Below, in pieces: positions 16,526 through 25,228 of a stretch of 45,826 bases of DNA. The position numbers were made by a program, and so were the translations under genes. The DNA is from an uncultured SAR86 cluster bacterium (GTDB lineage Bacteria; Pseudomonadota; Gammaproteobacteria; Magnimaribacterales; D2472): the NCBI GenBank assembly GCA_902514105.1, contig CABXPU010000007.1, forward strand, positions 1 to 45,826. The letters are read 5' to 3'. The notes beneath the pieces were generated by a model. The model did not search any database and was not told the origin of the DNA. It worked only from the letters and a program-made list of their open reading frames with translations. How positions within the stretch are numbered: the first letter of the stretch is position 1; every line of letters begins with the position of its first letter.

Positions 16526-17524
16526 ATGCAATATATTAAACTTTTGTGTCTTTCAGTCTTATTAGTCTCTTGTAGTAAAGAGAATGATGAGAATTTATTA
16601 ACAATCTATACATCAAGACAACCTCAGCTTATTGAGCCCCTAATGGAACAATATACTGAGAAAACTGGTATTAAGGTTAGACTGTTATCAGGGAAAGCTC
16701 CAGAGTTAATGGAAAGGATTTCTGTAGAGGGAGAAGAAACAAAGGCTGATATATTTATGACTGTAGATGCAGGAGTTTTATGGCAAGCAGGAGAAAGAGG
16801 GATTTTTGAGAATGTTGAATCAGAGATGCTAAATAACAATATTCCAGAGCACCTTAGAGATATGGACGGAAAGTGGTTTGGTTTATCTAAAAGAGCAAGA
16901 ACCATAGTTTATTCTTCTGATAACATTTCTGGTTCAGACCTTTCAACGTATGAAAATTTAGCTTACCCAACTTGGTCAAATAAACTTTGCTTAAGGACCT
17001 CTAAAAAGGTATATAACAGGTCTTTAATAGCTAGCATGATAGATGCTCATGGTTATGAGCGTACCAAAAAGGTTGTTCAAGGATGGGTTAATAACCTCGC
17101 AACGGAAGTCTTCTCAAGTGACACACAGGTTTTAAAAGCCGTTTCTGCTGGCCAATGCGGAATTACGATAGTTAATACATATTATTTAGCTAGGCTTGCA
17201 GATGATCCTCAATATTCAAACCTTAAATTGCACTGGGCAAATCAAGATGGCAGAGGAACGCATGTTAATATTTCAGGAGCTGGAGTCGTTAAAGGATCTA
17301 ACAATAAGGCTAAGGCTGTTAAATTATTAGAATGGCTTTCTTCTGCGGAGGCTCAAGAAGTATATGCTGGAGCCAATAAAGAATTCCCTGTTTTGAAAGG
17401 AATCAAGGTTGGCCAGACTTTATCTAATTGGGGTGACTTTAAAGAGGACCTTATTTCGGTAGAAAAACTAGGCTCATTACAAAAGGAAGCAGTTTTATTA
17501 GCTCAAGAAGCTGGGTATAAATAG
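16526..17524 (+). CDS. Ferric-iron ABC transporter substrate-binding lipoprotein (FbpA/FutA type)
   Basis: A 332-residue periplasmic binding protein for Fe3+. The N-terminus MQYIKLLCLSVLLVSCSKE has a clear lipobox (LVSC), so it should be lipid-anchored. The mature part starts with LLTIYTSRQPQL, a standard opening in this family. Iron-ligand tyrosines are present in IVNTYYLARL (paired Tyr, as in FbpA) and YNRSLIASM. The Fur box upstream supports an iron role. No permease or ATPase gene follows: the next gene is rpmB on the other strand, 4 bases away. The partner subunits must be elsewhere or the protein works with another system. Confidence 0.9.
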   Translation: MQYIKLLCLSVLLVSCSKENDENLLTIYTSRQPQLIEPLMEQYTEKTGIKVRLLSGKAPELMERISVEGEETKADIFMTVDAGVLWQAGERGIFENVESEMLNNNIPEHLRDMDGKWFGLSKRARTIVYSSDNISGSDLSTYENLAYPTWSNKLCLRTSKKVYNRSLIASMIDAHGYERTKKVVQGWVNNLATEVFSSDTQVLKAVSAGQCGITIVNTYYLARLADDPQYSNLKLHWANQDGRGTHVNISGAGVVKGSNNKAKAVKLLEWLSSAEAQEVYAGANKEFPVLKGIKVGQTLSNWGDFKEDLISVEKLGSLQKEAVLLAQEAGYK

Positions 17525-17528
17525 GATT

Positions 17529-17765
17529 TTAGACTTTTTCGCCACGTGCACGAATATCTTTTAGGACTTCGCTAATACCTTTTTTATCAATAATTCGCAT
17601 ACCTTTAGCTGAAACCTTAAGGTTTACAAATCTATTCTCAGATTCAACCCAAAATCTGTGGGTATGCAAATTAGGAAAGAATTTTCTTTTTGTCCTATTA
17701 TTTGCATGAGAAACATTATTCCCAGACTGAGGAATCTTACCGGTGACTTGACAAATTTTACTCAT
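17529..17765 (-). CDS. rpmB: 50S ribosomal protein L28
   Basis: L28 is a small basic protein of the large ribosomal subunit. The 78-residue sequence matches the family: [23 protein letters not shown] at the N-terminus, then [14 protein letters not shown] and [14 protein letters not shown]. The usual partner rpmG (L33) does not follow; the next gene on this side ends 4 bases away on the opposite strand. Confidence 0.97.
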   Translation of the reverse strand: MSKICQVTGKIPQSGNNVSHANNRTKRKFFPNLHTHRFWVESENRFVNLKVSAKGMRIIDKKGISEVLKDIRARGEKV

Positions 17766-17942
17766 AGAAACGCGATTTTATAGAACACAGAGACACATAG
17801 CAATACATATATTCATAAATATACCAAGACAATTGAACTGCATTGATATTTTTTATATGTTCACTTGCAAAAATATTTAGAATACGAGAAAGTAGCGGTA
17901 ATATATCTAAACTAATTTTCTATAAAATATTAAAGGTTTTTC
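17766..17942. other. Divergent intergenic region, rpmB / dut
   Basis: 177 bases between two divergent genes, one of the longer gaps in the window. On the minus side, TATAAA close to the rpmB start could be a -10; on the plus side, CTATAAAATATT about 15-25 bases before dut could be another. I see no hairpin, tRNA or small ORF with a ribosome-binding site. Confidence 0.4.
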
Positions 17943-18398
17943 TTGTTAAACATAAAAGTAAAAATATTAAATCCAAGAATTGGAAATGAGATACCCCTGC
18001 CAGAATATAAGACTTCAGGATCTGCTGGCATGGACGTTAGAGCTTGTATCGAAGAGCCAATTATTTTAAAGCCTGGTAAAACAGAAATGATACCTCTCGG
18101 TTTTGCCATGCATATAAATGACACCAATGTTGCAGCATTAATAATTCCAAGATCTGGATTGGGCTCTAAGCATGGGATTGTTTTAGGAAATTTAGTGGGT
18201 TTAATTGATTCAGATTATCAGGGCGAGCTTATGGTTCCAGCCTGGAATAGATCAGATGAAGATTTTAGAATTTCTTTAGGCGACAGGATAGCTCAAATGG
18301 TAATAGCTCCAATTATTCAAGCTCAATTTACATTAGTTGAAGATTTTAACGAAACTGAAAGGGGAGAAAAGGGCTTTGGAAGCTCTGGGGTGAAATGA
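17943..18398 (+). CDS. dut: Deoxyuridine 5'-triphosphate nucleotidohydrolase
   Basis: Dut hydrolyses dUTP to dUMP, keeping uracil out of DNA and supplying thymidylate synthesis. All five trimeric dUTPase motifs are visible in 151 residues: SAGMDVRA (1), [10 protein letters not shown] (2), [11 protein letters not shown] (3), [10 protein letters not shown] (4) and the flexible C-terminal [11 protein letters not shown] (5). The start is TTG, 177 bases from rpmB. The usual neighbour coaBC (dfp) is not present. It converges on rpmE with a 5-base gap. Confidence 0.97.
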   Translation: MLNIKVKILNPRIGNEIPLPEYKTSGSAGMDVRACIEEPIILKPGKTEMIPLGFAMHINDTNVAALIIPRSGLGSKHGIVLGNLVGLIDSDYQGELMVPAWNRSDEDFRISLGDRIAQMVIAPIIQAQFTLVEDFNETERGEKGFGSSGVK

Positions 18399-18403
18399 AT
18401 TTA

Positions 18404-18610
18404 CTATTTCTTTTTACCAAATCTTTTTTCAAAACGCTGGACCCTTCCTCCGGTATCAACAATCTTTTGTTTTCCGGTATAGAAAGGATGGCATGAAGAA
18501 CAGATATCCAAGGATAAATCATCTTTTAAAGTGCTCATGATAGAAAAAGTATTCCCACAGCCGCATGTGGCTTTAATTTCTGAATAATCCGGATGTATAT
18601 CGTTTTTCAT
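18404..18610 (-). CDS. rpmE: 50S ribosomal protein L31 (zinc-binding form)
   Basis: A 68-residue L31 of the C+ type. The zinc-site cysteines are seen in ATCGCGNTF and [15 protein letters not shown], the last being the family signature. C+ L31 can serve as a zinc reserve in bacteria that also carry a C- paralogue; none is visible here. It is divergent from priA, an arrangement known from E. coli and relatives. Confidence 0.97.
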   Translation of the reverse strand: MKNDIHPDYSEIKATCGCGNTFSIMSTLKDDLSLDICSSCHPFYTGKQKIVDTGGRVQRFEKRFGKKK

Positions 18611-18669
18611 AATAAATCTAAAATTTGGATGAGAACTATAACAAATAAGTCGATCTTTTCAATTAAAAC

Positions 18670-20646
18670 ATGAAATTTTTTTATTATGATATAGCTGTCC
18701 CAATACCCATAAGAGAAACTTTTACCTATAAATCAAAAGATGCCATAAGAAGAGGTACCAGAGTAGCTATAAGATTTAGGAATAAGAAAATGGTTGGTTA
18801 TGTTGTTAAAAGACTAACAAATAAACCTTCTTTCTCTACAATAGAGATTTCAGAAGTTCTTGATGATAGCCCAATATTTAAATCTTCTCATATTGAGATT
18901 ATTAAATGGCTTGCAGATTATTATCAACATCATATAGGAGAGGTTTTTGATACTTTCTGCCCACCATCGTTAAGAAAGATAGTAAAGATTGCTTCTAAAG
19001 AAATAGCTCTAGAATCTAACCATACTTTTGTTACAGAAGATAAAAATATTAAATTAACATCAGAACAATCCATCTGCTTAAAAGAGTTAAAGAAACTAAA
19101 GGGCTTTGATCCTTGCCTTATATATGGCGTCACAGGTTCAGGCAAAACAGAGGTCTATATAAGGATTACAGACCATTACTTATCTCAAGGTAAATCCGTT
19201 CTTATTTTAGTTCCAGAGATATCTTTAACCCCGCAACTAGAAGAAAGATTTATGAATAGATTCGGGAATAGCATAGGAATTTATCATTCAAAGCAAACTA
19301 TAAAGCAAAGAACTGATGTATGGGAAAAAGCTAGAAGCGGAGATATAAAAATAGTTATTGGGACCAGATCGTCGGTATTATGTCCTCTGCATAATTTAGG
19401 GATTATTATTGTAGATGAAGAGCACGATCAATCATACAAGCAGCATGAGGGCTTTAGATTTTCTGCTAGAGATGTAAGTATAAAACGAGCTCAAATAGAG
19501 AAAATTCCAGTTATCCTAGGCTCTGCAACTCCTTCTTTACAAACTTTAAAATCAGTTCAAGATAAAAAATATAAACAATTTAATCTTTTAAAAAGAGCAA
19601 ATGGCTCACAACCCCCTGGCTTAATTATTTTAGATATTAATGATTCCAAATTAGAGTCTGGGATTGCAGAAGAATCATTAGATGCGATAGAAATTACACT
19701 GGGCAAAGGTAAACAAGTTCTTATCTTTATTAACAGGAGAGGCTTCTCTCCTTTATATGAGTGTAATAATTGTAGATGGATTGCCGAGTGTAGAAAGTGC
19801 GATTCAAGGCTAGTTTTTCATCATAATTTAAATAGATTGGTCTGTCATCGATGTGATTCTGCCTTTGGAGTACCAACAAAATGCCCAGATTGCTCATGCT
19901 CAGATCTTAGTTTACAAGGTTCCGGCACTGAAAGAATCGAACTATTTCTTAAAGAATATTTTTCTAAAACAATCATTATCAGATTAGATCATGATACGAC
20001 TAAAAAGAAAGGAGCTTTAGAAAAAATACTTAATAATATCCATTCATCAAAAACGGCCATATTAATAGGAACTCAAATGCTAGCTAAGGGCCATGATTTT
20101 CCAAATGTTGAATTGGGTGTAATTTTAAATTCTGATGCTGGGATTATAAGCCCCGATATAAATAGTTTAGAAAAAATTTCTCAATTATTGATTCAAGTCT
20201 CCGGCAGGGTTGGAAGAAAGAATGCCAAAGGTAAAGTTCTTATCCAGACTAGATATCCAGAAGACAAGAACTTAAGAAAGCTTAGAAACGGAGATTACTT
20301 AGATTTTGCTTTAAATAACCTAAAACAAAAGAAAGAATTACATCACCCTCCATTTTCTGCAGTATGTATAGTTAGATCAACATCCCCGCTAGCTAAGCAT
20401 AATGTCAATTTTCTAGAAAAGATTGCTTTATCTGCAGGTAAAGATATGAGTATTTCAGCAATCGGGCCCATACCATCAATAATCTCAAAGACTAGAGGAA
20501 ATTATAGACATCACTTGATGCTGCAAGCATCTTCAAAAGTAACTTTAAATAGACTCTTAAAAAAGATCACTGCTGCTACTGTTTTGTGGAAAGAAACCAA
20601 GAAAGTAAAATGGTTCTTTGATCTAGACCCTATTGATTATAACTAG
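18670..20646 (+). CDS. priA: Primosomal protein N' (replication restart helicase)
   Basis: PriA recognises stalled or repaired forks and reloads the replisome. The 658-residue protein has an N-terminal fork-binding domain, then a superfamily 2 helicase with Walker A GVTGSGKTEVY (about residues 156-166), DEEHDQSYKQ (motif II, about 250) and the GSATPS motif III, then a zinc-binding insertion of four CxxC pairs (CNNC, CRKC, CHRC, CPDC at about 364-415), followed by IGTQMLAKGHDFPNV and the VSGRVGR motif VI. It is shorter than E. coli PriA (732 residues) but no motif is missing. The end overlaps the converging amidase gene by 4 bases. Confidence 0.97.
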   Translation: MKFFYYDIAVPIPIRETFTYKSKDAIRRGTRVAIRFRNKKMVGYVVKRLTNKPSFSTIEISEVLDDSPIFKSSHIEIIKWLADYYQHHIGEVFDTFCPPSLRKIVKIASKEIALESNHTFVTEDKNIKLTSEQSICLKELKKLKGFDPCLIYGVTGSGKTEVYIRITDHYLSQGKSVLILVPEISLTPQLEERFMNRFGNSIGIYHSKQTIKQRTDVWEKARSGDIKIVIGTRSSVLCPLHNLGIIIVDEEHDQSYKQHEGFRFSARDVSIKRAQIEKIPVILGSATPSLQTLKSVQDKKYKQFNLLKRANGSQPPGLIILDINDSKLESGIAEESLDAIEITLGKGKQVLIFINRRGFSPLYECNNCRWIAECRKCDSRLVFHHNLNRLVCHRCDSAFGVPTKCPDCSCSDLSLQGSGTERIELFLKEYFSKTIIIRLDHDTTKKKGALEKILNNIHSSKTAILIGTQMLAKGHDFPNVELGVILNSDAGIISPDINSLEKISQLLIQVSGRVGRKNAKGKVLIQTRYPEDKNLRKLRNGDYLDFALNNLKQKKELHHPPFSAVCIVRSTSPLAKHNVNFLEKIALSAGKDMSISAIGPIPSIISKTRGNYRHHLMLQASSKVTLNRLLKKITAATVLWKETKKVKWFFDLDPIDYN

Positions 20647-21914
20647 ATTGCTATCTTAATTTTTTGACCAGGGAATATTGGTTTATTTTGAAGATTATTT
20701 AAGTTAATTATCTCATCAACGCTCACTCCAAATCTTATAGCTATCTCTGAAATGACATCACCCTTTTGAATAGTATATTCAACACTAGATGGAACTGGGT
20801 CCATAAACGTATTAGGCTTCGGCTTTTCTTTGAAATAATTATGTATACCAAGGAAAATTGATCTAGCTATCATCCTTCTCCCCGGCTTACCTTTTAATCT
20901 AGCAGCATCTTCAGGATTTGAAATAAAACCAGACTCTACCAAGACAGAAGGAATGTCGATTGATTTCAGGACCCTAAAATCTGCAAATTCAACACTTTTC
21001 TTATGAAGCTTAGTATAGGGGTCTAATTTTAATTGATCTAAAATCTTATCCCCCAGCATTATGCTATTTTCTATTTTTGCTTCATAGGCTAATTGATATA
21101 GTGTTCTAGCGGCATCTTCATCAAAGTCATTTACATTCAATTTGCCAATCTTAGAATTTACTTCAGGATTAGTAACCAATTCTTTTTTTGATAAATTATC
21201 GGCTGTAATGCTAGAAGCTTCTTCAGACCACACAAATACAGAAGCTCCTTTTACAGAAGCTAGTCTGAATGCATCAGCGTGAATGGAGATAAAGATATCT
21301 GCACCCACTTTTCTAGCATTTTGGTATCTATCATTCAAATCAACAAACGCATCGTTTTGTCTTATCATCACTGGGTTGTAGCCTCTTGTATCTCTTAAGG
21401 TTCTTTCAAGCTCTTTTGCTATAAGAAGGGTAATATCCTTTTCTAAGATATTTAATTTACCAACAGCACCTGGGTCTTTGCCTCCATGCCCAGCATCAAT
21501 AGCTACAATAATATCTCTTATATTTTTCTTTAAAGCTTTATCTTTCTTAATTTCAAATATTAATAAAACATGATCTTTTTTTTGTACTTGCCAGGGCTTT
21601 TTCCAATAGACCGATTCATATAAATCAAGCACTATTCTCGAAGTAGAACCATCTTGATTAATACGAACCTTTTTTAATGGATAGTTTTGTCTACTATCTA
21701 ACTCTCCTTGATACATGGAATCTTTAATGTCTACAACGATCCTAGACGGCTCGTCCAAAGCGTATGATTTAATTAAGGCAACTTTATCAAGCTTAAAAGT
21801 AATCCTTACTTCTCCAGAAGGGAGCTCTTTAACAGATACAAAATCTACCTTGTTACTAGCAAAGGAGTTGAAACAAAAAAAGATAATGCAGCTTAGAAAG
21901 ATTATTTTTTTCAT
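20643..21914 (-). CDS. amiC: N-acetylmuramoyl-L-alanine amidase with AMIN and LysM domains
   Basis: A 423-residue periplasmic zinc amidase that cleaves septal peptidoglycan so daughter cells separate. It has a signal peptide (to about residue 19, ending FNSFAS), an AMIN domain (about 22-130; KVDFVSVKELPSGEVRITF), and an amidase_3 domain with zinc ligands in IVAIDAGHGGKDPGAVG (His), EKDITL (Glu) and SIHADAF (His), and catalytic Glu in VESGFISNPED. A C-terminal LysM repeat starts YTIQKGDVISEIAIRFGVS (about 378-396). AMIN at the front with LysM at the end is close to AmiB, while the overall role is shared by AmiB and AmiC, so the symbol is provisional. It abuts tsaE with no gap, the usual order tsaE-ami. 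Confidence 0.92.
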   Translation of the reverse strand: MKKIIFLSCIIFFCFNSFASNKVDFVSVKELPSGEVRITFKLDKVALIKSYALDEPSRIVVDIKDSMYQGELDSRQNYPLKKVRINQDGSTSRIVLDLYESVYWKKPWQVQKKDHVLLIFEIKKDKALKKNIRDIIVAIDAGHGGKDPGAVGKLNILEKDITLLIAKELERTLRDTRGYNPVMIRQNDAFVDLNDRYQNARKVGADIFISIHADAFRLASVKGASVFVWSEEASSITADNLSKKELVTNPEVNSKIGKLNVNDFDEDAARTLYQLAYEAKIENSIMLGDKILDQLKLDPYTKLHKKSVEFADFRVLKSIDIPSVLVESGFISNPEDAARLKGKPGRRMIARSIFLGIHNYFKEKPKPNTFMDPVPSSVEYTIQKGDVISEIAIRFGVSVDEIINLNNLQNKPIFPGQKIKIAI

Positions 21915-22373
21915 TTATTTATTTGCCTTAAGACTGTTTAGAAGAATTGTATCTCCAATTAGCGCAATTTTCCTGCTATTTTCAGCATGCAACATTTCGA
22001 TTTTTAAATCAAAATCTCTATCTTTTTTTAAATTTTCTGGCCATTCAATAAATATTATTTTTTTACCATCAAAGCGTCTTCCCAAATCTAGCATTTCTAT
22101 ATCTTCGTATGTTTCAGTCCTATATAGATCAATATGAAGTATTAAATATTCATTAAATTCATATTCTTCACAAATAGTATACGTTGGACTTTTTACCGAG
22201 CCCTCCCAGCCTAAAGATCTTAATATTCCTCTAACAAGAGTAGTTTTGCCAGCTCCCAGTTCACCTTGGAGATGAAATTCAAAATGGGGCTCTAAAGATT
22301 CCTGGATCAGATTAGAAATTACTTTTCCAAATTCTAGTGTTTCATTTTCACCATGAAGAATATGATTTTGCAT
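21915..22373 (-). CDS. tsaE: tRNA t6A37 synthesis ATPase TsaE
   Basis: TsaE is the ATPase that works with TsaB, TsaC and TsaD to make t6A37 in tRNAs decoding ANN codons. The 152-residue protein has Walker A GELGAGKTTLVRG (about residues 41-53), followed by the family motif VKSPTYTICEEY, and IDLYR with IFIEWPEN in the C-terminal half. It is adjacent to the NAD(P)HX repair gene upstream (sharing a base) and the amidase downstream, which is the conserved yjeF-yjeE-amiB order of E. coli. Confidence 0.96.
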   Translation of the reverse strand: MQNHILHGENETLEFGKVISNLIQESLEPHFEFHLQGELGAGKTTLVRGILRSLGWEGSVKSPTYTICEEYEFNEYLILHIDLYRTETYEDIEMLDLGRRFDGKKIIFIEWPENLKKDRDFDLKIEMLHAENSRKIALIGDTILLNSLKANK

Positions 22374-23851
22374 TATTTATTATTAAGCTTTTTTCTAATT
22401 AAAGGTATTAATTCAGTGGCGGCCAATCCATTCTCGCCGTGTAATCTCATAAATTCATTCCCAGCAGCGCCATGGGTTGCGACAGCCAATAGGGAAGCAT
22501 TAACTTCTGAAAGACCTTGAGCGATAAGGCTCCCAACTAGTCCAGCCAGAATATCTCCAGTCCCGCCTGTTGCAAGCTCAGGACCGCCTTCTTCACACAC
22601 ATATATTTTATCTTTATGAACAATAATTGTTCCAGATCCTTTTAGAATAATAGTTGCGTTATATTTAAGAGCTAGTTTCTTTGCTGCTTCAATTCTATCT
22701 AGTTGTACTTCATTTGTAGAAATACTCAGAAGGGCAGCAGCTTCTCCGGGATGAGGGGTAAGTATGATTGAACCATTTAACCCCTTAATAGAATTTGGAT
22801 CTTTTGCTATATATCGAAGAGCGCCAGCATCAAAGATGGCTGGAGAGTTAATATTTGTTAGATGTTGCATTGTTTTTTTTATTAATTCTTCCGACCATAG
22901 GCTTTCAGAAAGTCCCGGTCCGCATACAACTACATTTGCAGTTTCTAATATAGGATCTTTATCTTTTAAAGTCTCAAAACTGATCGCCATTATTTCAGGG
23001 TTTCTTTCAAGAGAAGCCTTTATATGATCTTTTTGCGTGAGCAATGATACTAATCCAGATCCAGATTTAAGGGCCATTTCAGATGCCATAATGGCCGCTC
23101 CTCCCATATTTTCATCTCCCCCTATTACTAGAATCCTCCCATAATTGCCTTTATGGGTATTAGCTGATCTTTTAACTATTAGATCTTTAATGTCTAAGAA
23201 TTTATATGATGTAGCAAACTCTTTTATTTCATCTTTCATATTCAAACCCAAATCATGAAAATTTATTTCACCAGCTGAGATTTTACCCTGATTAAGAGCT
23301 AGCCCAACTTTTCTTCCAACAAAACTTATTGTTTTGTTTGCACAAATAGATGTTTCAAGCTCAACACCCGTATTTGGATTAATTCCAGATGGGATATCTA
23401 TTGAAAAGATTTGATCATAAGAATTCATTGAATTTATTAAATCAACTAAGCTTTTATTCAATGGCCCTTTAAGGTTGGTCCCAAACACTGCATCTACAAT
23501 AGCAGTTTTAGAGCTACCCTCATTTAATATCGATGCATCATGCATTAGTTTATTTTTATTTGCCTCATCAAAAGCATCATTGCATAAAGGACCCTTTTTC
23601 TTTTCGTTTAAAGCATCAATAATGCTAACCTTAAAGCCCAATCTGGATAGATTAATGCCAATGTAATAACCATCTCCACCATTATTTCCAGGACCGCACA
23701 CACAAATAAATCTCTTATAATCAGTATTCTTGATAATAAATTTTGAAGCCACATCTGCAGCTTTTAACATAAGCTTTTTATCTGAATTGCCCTTATTAAA
23801 AAAAGCATTCTCGTATTCTTGAACCTGAGAGTTAAGGAATAATTTTTTCAA
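22373..23851 (-). CDS. nnr: Bifunctional NAD(P)HX epimerase / dehydratase
   Basis: This fusion repairs hydrated NADH and NADPH: the N-terminal YjeF_N domain (about residues 10-210) epimerises NAD(P)HX and the C-terminal carbohydrate-kinase-like domain (about 225-490) dehydrates it, ADP-dependent in bacteria. Motifs seen are CGPGNNGGDGYYIG and DAVFGTNLKGPL in the first half, and VIGGDENMGGAAIMAS, LTPHPGEAAALL and ATGGTGDILAGLVG in the second. It starts at TTG. Its end touches tsaE, as in E. coli yjeF-yjeE. Confidence 0.96.
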   Translation of the reverse strand: MKKLFLNSQVQEYENAFFNKGNSDKKLMLKAADVASKFIIKNTDYKRFICVCGPGNNGGDGYYIGINLSRLGFKVSIIDALNEKKKGPLCNDAFDEANKNKLMHDASILNEGSSKTAIVDAVFGTNLKGPLNKSLVDLINSMNSYDQIFSIDIPSGINPNTGVELETSICANKTISFVGRKVGLALNQGKISAGEINFHDLGLNMKDEIKEFATSYKFLDIKDLIVKRSANTHKGNYGRILVIGGDENMGGAAIMASEMALKSGSGLVSLLTQKDHIKASLERNPEIMAISFETLKDKDPILETANVVVCGPGLSESLWSEELIKKTMQHLTNINSPAIFDAGALRYIAKDPNSIKGLNGSIILTPHPGEAAALLSISTNEVQLDRIEAAKKLALKYNATIILKGSGTIIVHKDKIYVCEEGGPELATGGTGDILAGLVGSLIAQGLSEVNASLLAVATHGAAGNEFMRLHGENGLAATELIPLIRKKLNNK

Positions 23852-23854
23852 GAA

Positions 23855-25228
23855 TTAATTGATTGTAAAAGATGCCATTCTATCTGAATGGAACGAACCA
23901 ATATATACTTCATTACCAACCGGATAAGCAGTAGTTGGGAACCCAAATACAGTTTCTTGAAATGAATATATATTCTTCTTTTTCAAACTTGCCCTATCAA
24001 TCTCATGAACTGAGAAGGGCAATGAGCAATTTATGCTCCCGTCTTCAGTACATGGCATAGCATCAAAGGTTTCATGATCTAAAGAGGTAAGCCAAATTGA
24101 TTGATCTGTAATAATTATATTGTCAGGAGAATTAATCTTATATTTCCCAACAACCTGCCCAGTGAGCAGGTCAACAACTTCTAATTTATCTCCAAGATTG
24201 TGATTTATGTATAAGAGCTCTTTATCTTCATCAAGACCTATTCCATTTGGCTGACTCCCCAATGATCCAGGAACCTTTGCAAAAGATTCTTTGTCCCACT
24301 TTACGACATATCCAGTTGCATATTTAAATAAAGCAGCGCTTAACCATTCATTGATAGTGATATCTCTTTTATACATGTGACTTGCATAAAAAGAGCCATC
24401 CCTTCTAATGCTTAAATCGTTAAAATAATTTTCTTCAGGAGTATTTACACATCCCCTCCAGGTCATAACCCAATCAGATTCATTTTTATTTAATTCAAAT
24501 AATTCTATTGATTCAAAAGGAAAATGATTTACAAACCCAACCTCAATTGCTCCATCATTTCTTTTTACTAAATCAATGCCATGAGGCCCAAAAGCATCTG
24601 ATGTATTCCTTATACAATTCGGATCTCCCCAAGTATTTTCAGCAAAGATTATTTTAGGAGCAAATCTTTTTTTATCCACAAGACGCATAAGCGCAAAAGA
24701 ACCAGCGCCATCATTTTCTTCATAAGGCCTAATGCCTCCAAATTCCGACATTAGTAGGTATTCATTATCAGGCAACAGAGCCATATCTTCCGGGTTTGTA
24801 TATTCACAATAAATAGAGATTGATTCATCAGACTCACAAACATCAATATTTTTAACTGGGCCCAAGTAGTCACGGGATACCATAAGCAAAGCAACACTAA
24901 AAAACATCAGACTAAAAGGAATAGCTACCTTATAGTAGTTTTCTTTGTACAAGCTAACAAAAACTTTCCTAAAGAAATCTTCAAAGAAAATAACTATTAG
25001 ACCCCTTAATGTTGAAAGGATGCCAATAATAAATAGGGCTGATTTCCACAACCTATCAGACCATGTAAAGTCTGAAACAGACATAAAAAATAGCCCTAAA
25101 ATTATGCCTAAAACGCCTAGTAATTTTAGATTTGTTGTTAATACCCATTCAACTAATGGGAGCATTAGTTTTTTTAAGAGCATTACTATGCCGATAGCCA
25201 AGAAAGATATTGCTAAGACTTCATTCAT
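23855..25228 (-). CDS. Membrane-anchored paraoxonase/arylesterase-like beta-propeller protein
   Basis: A 457-residue protein not previously a standard neighbour of these genes. The first about 120 residues form about four membrane helices (roughly 3-20, 36-52, 62-82, 102-118). The rest looks like a six-bladed propeller of the paraoxonase (PON, arylesterase) family. Residues equivalent to the PON1 catalytic calcium ligands can be placed: E162 (MSEFGG), N270 (FNDLSI), N328 (QPNGIGL), D369 and N370 (SPDNIII). The PON1 histidine pair also has matches: H216 in GPHGIDL and H235 in FVNHFPFESIELF. This suggests a lactonase or esterase, but the substrate is unknown. Cysteine pairs hint at a periplasmic location; topology is not proven. 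It overlaps the alpha/beta hydrolase by 8 bases. Confidence 0.75.
   Translation of the reverse strand: MNEVLAISFLAIGIVMLLKKLMLPLVEWVLTTNLKLLGVLGIILGLFFMSVSDFTWSDRLWKSALFIIGILSTLRGLIVIFFEDFFRKVFVSLYKENYYKVAIPFSLMFFSVALLMVSRDYLGPVKNIDVCESDESISIYCEYTNPEDMALLPDNEYLLMSEFGGIRPYEENDGAGSFALMRLVDKKRFAPKIIFAENTWGDPNCIRNTSDAFGPHGIDLVKRNDGAIEVGFVNHFPFESIELFELNKNESDWVMTWRGCVNTPEENYFNDLSIRRDGSFYASHMYKRDITINEWLSAALFKYATGYVVKWDKESFAKVPGSLGSQPNGIGLDEDKELLYINHNLGDKLEVVDLLTGQVVGKYKINSPDNIIITDQSIWLTSLDHETFDAMPCTEDGSINCSLPFSVHEIDRASLKKKNIYSFQETVFGFPTTAYPVGNEVYIGSFHSDRMASFTIN

Noticed and set aside
17766-17942. A tRNA or small RNA in the rpmB/dut gap
   Set aside because: No cloverleaf, no GC-rich stem and no terminator-like hairpin could be found.
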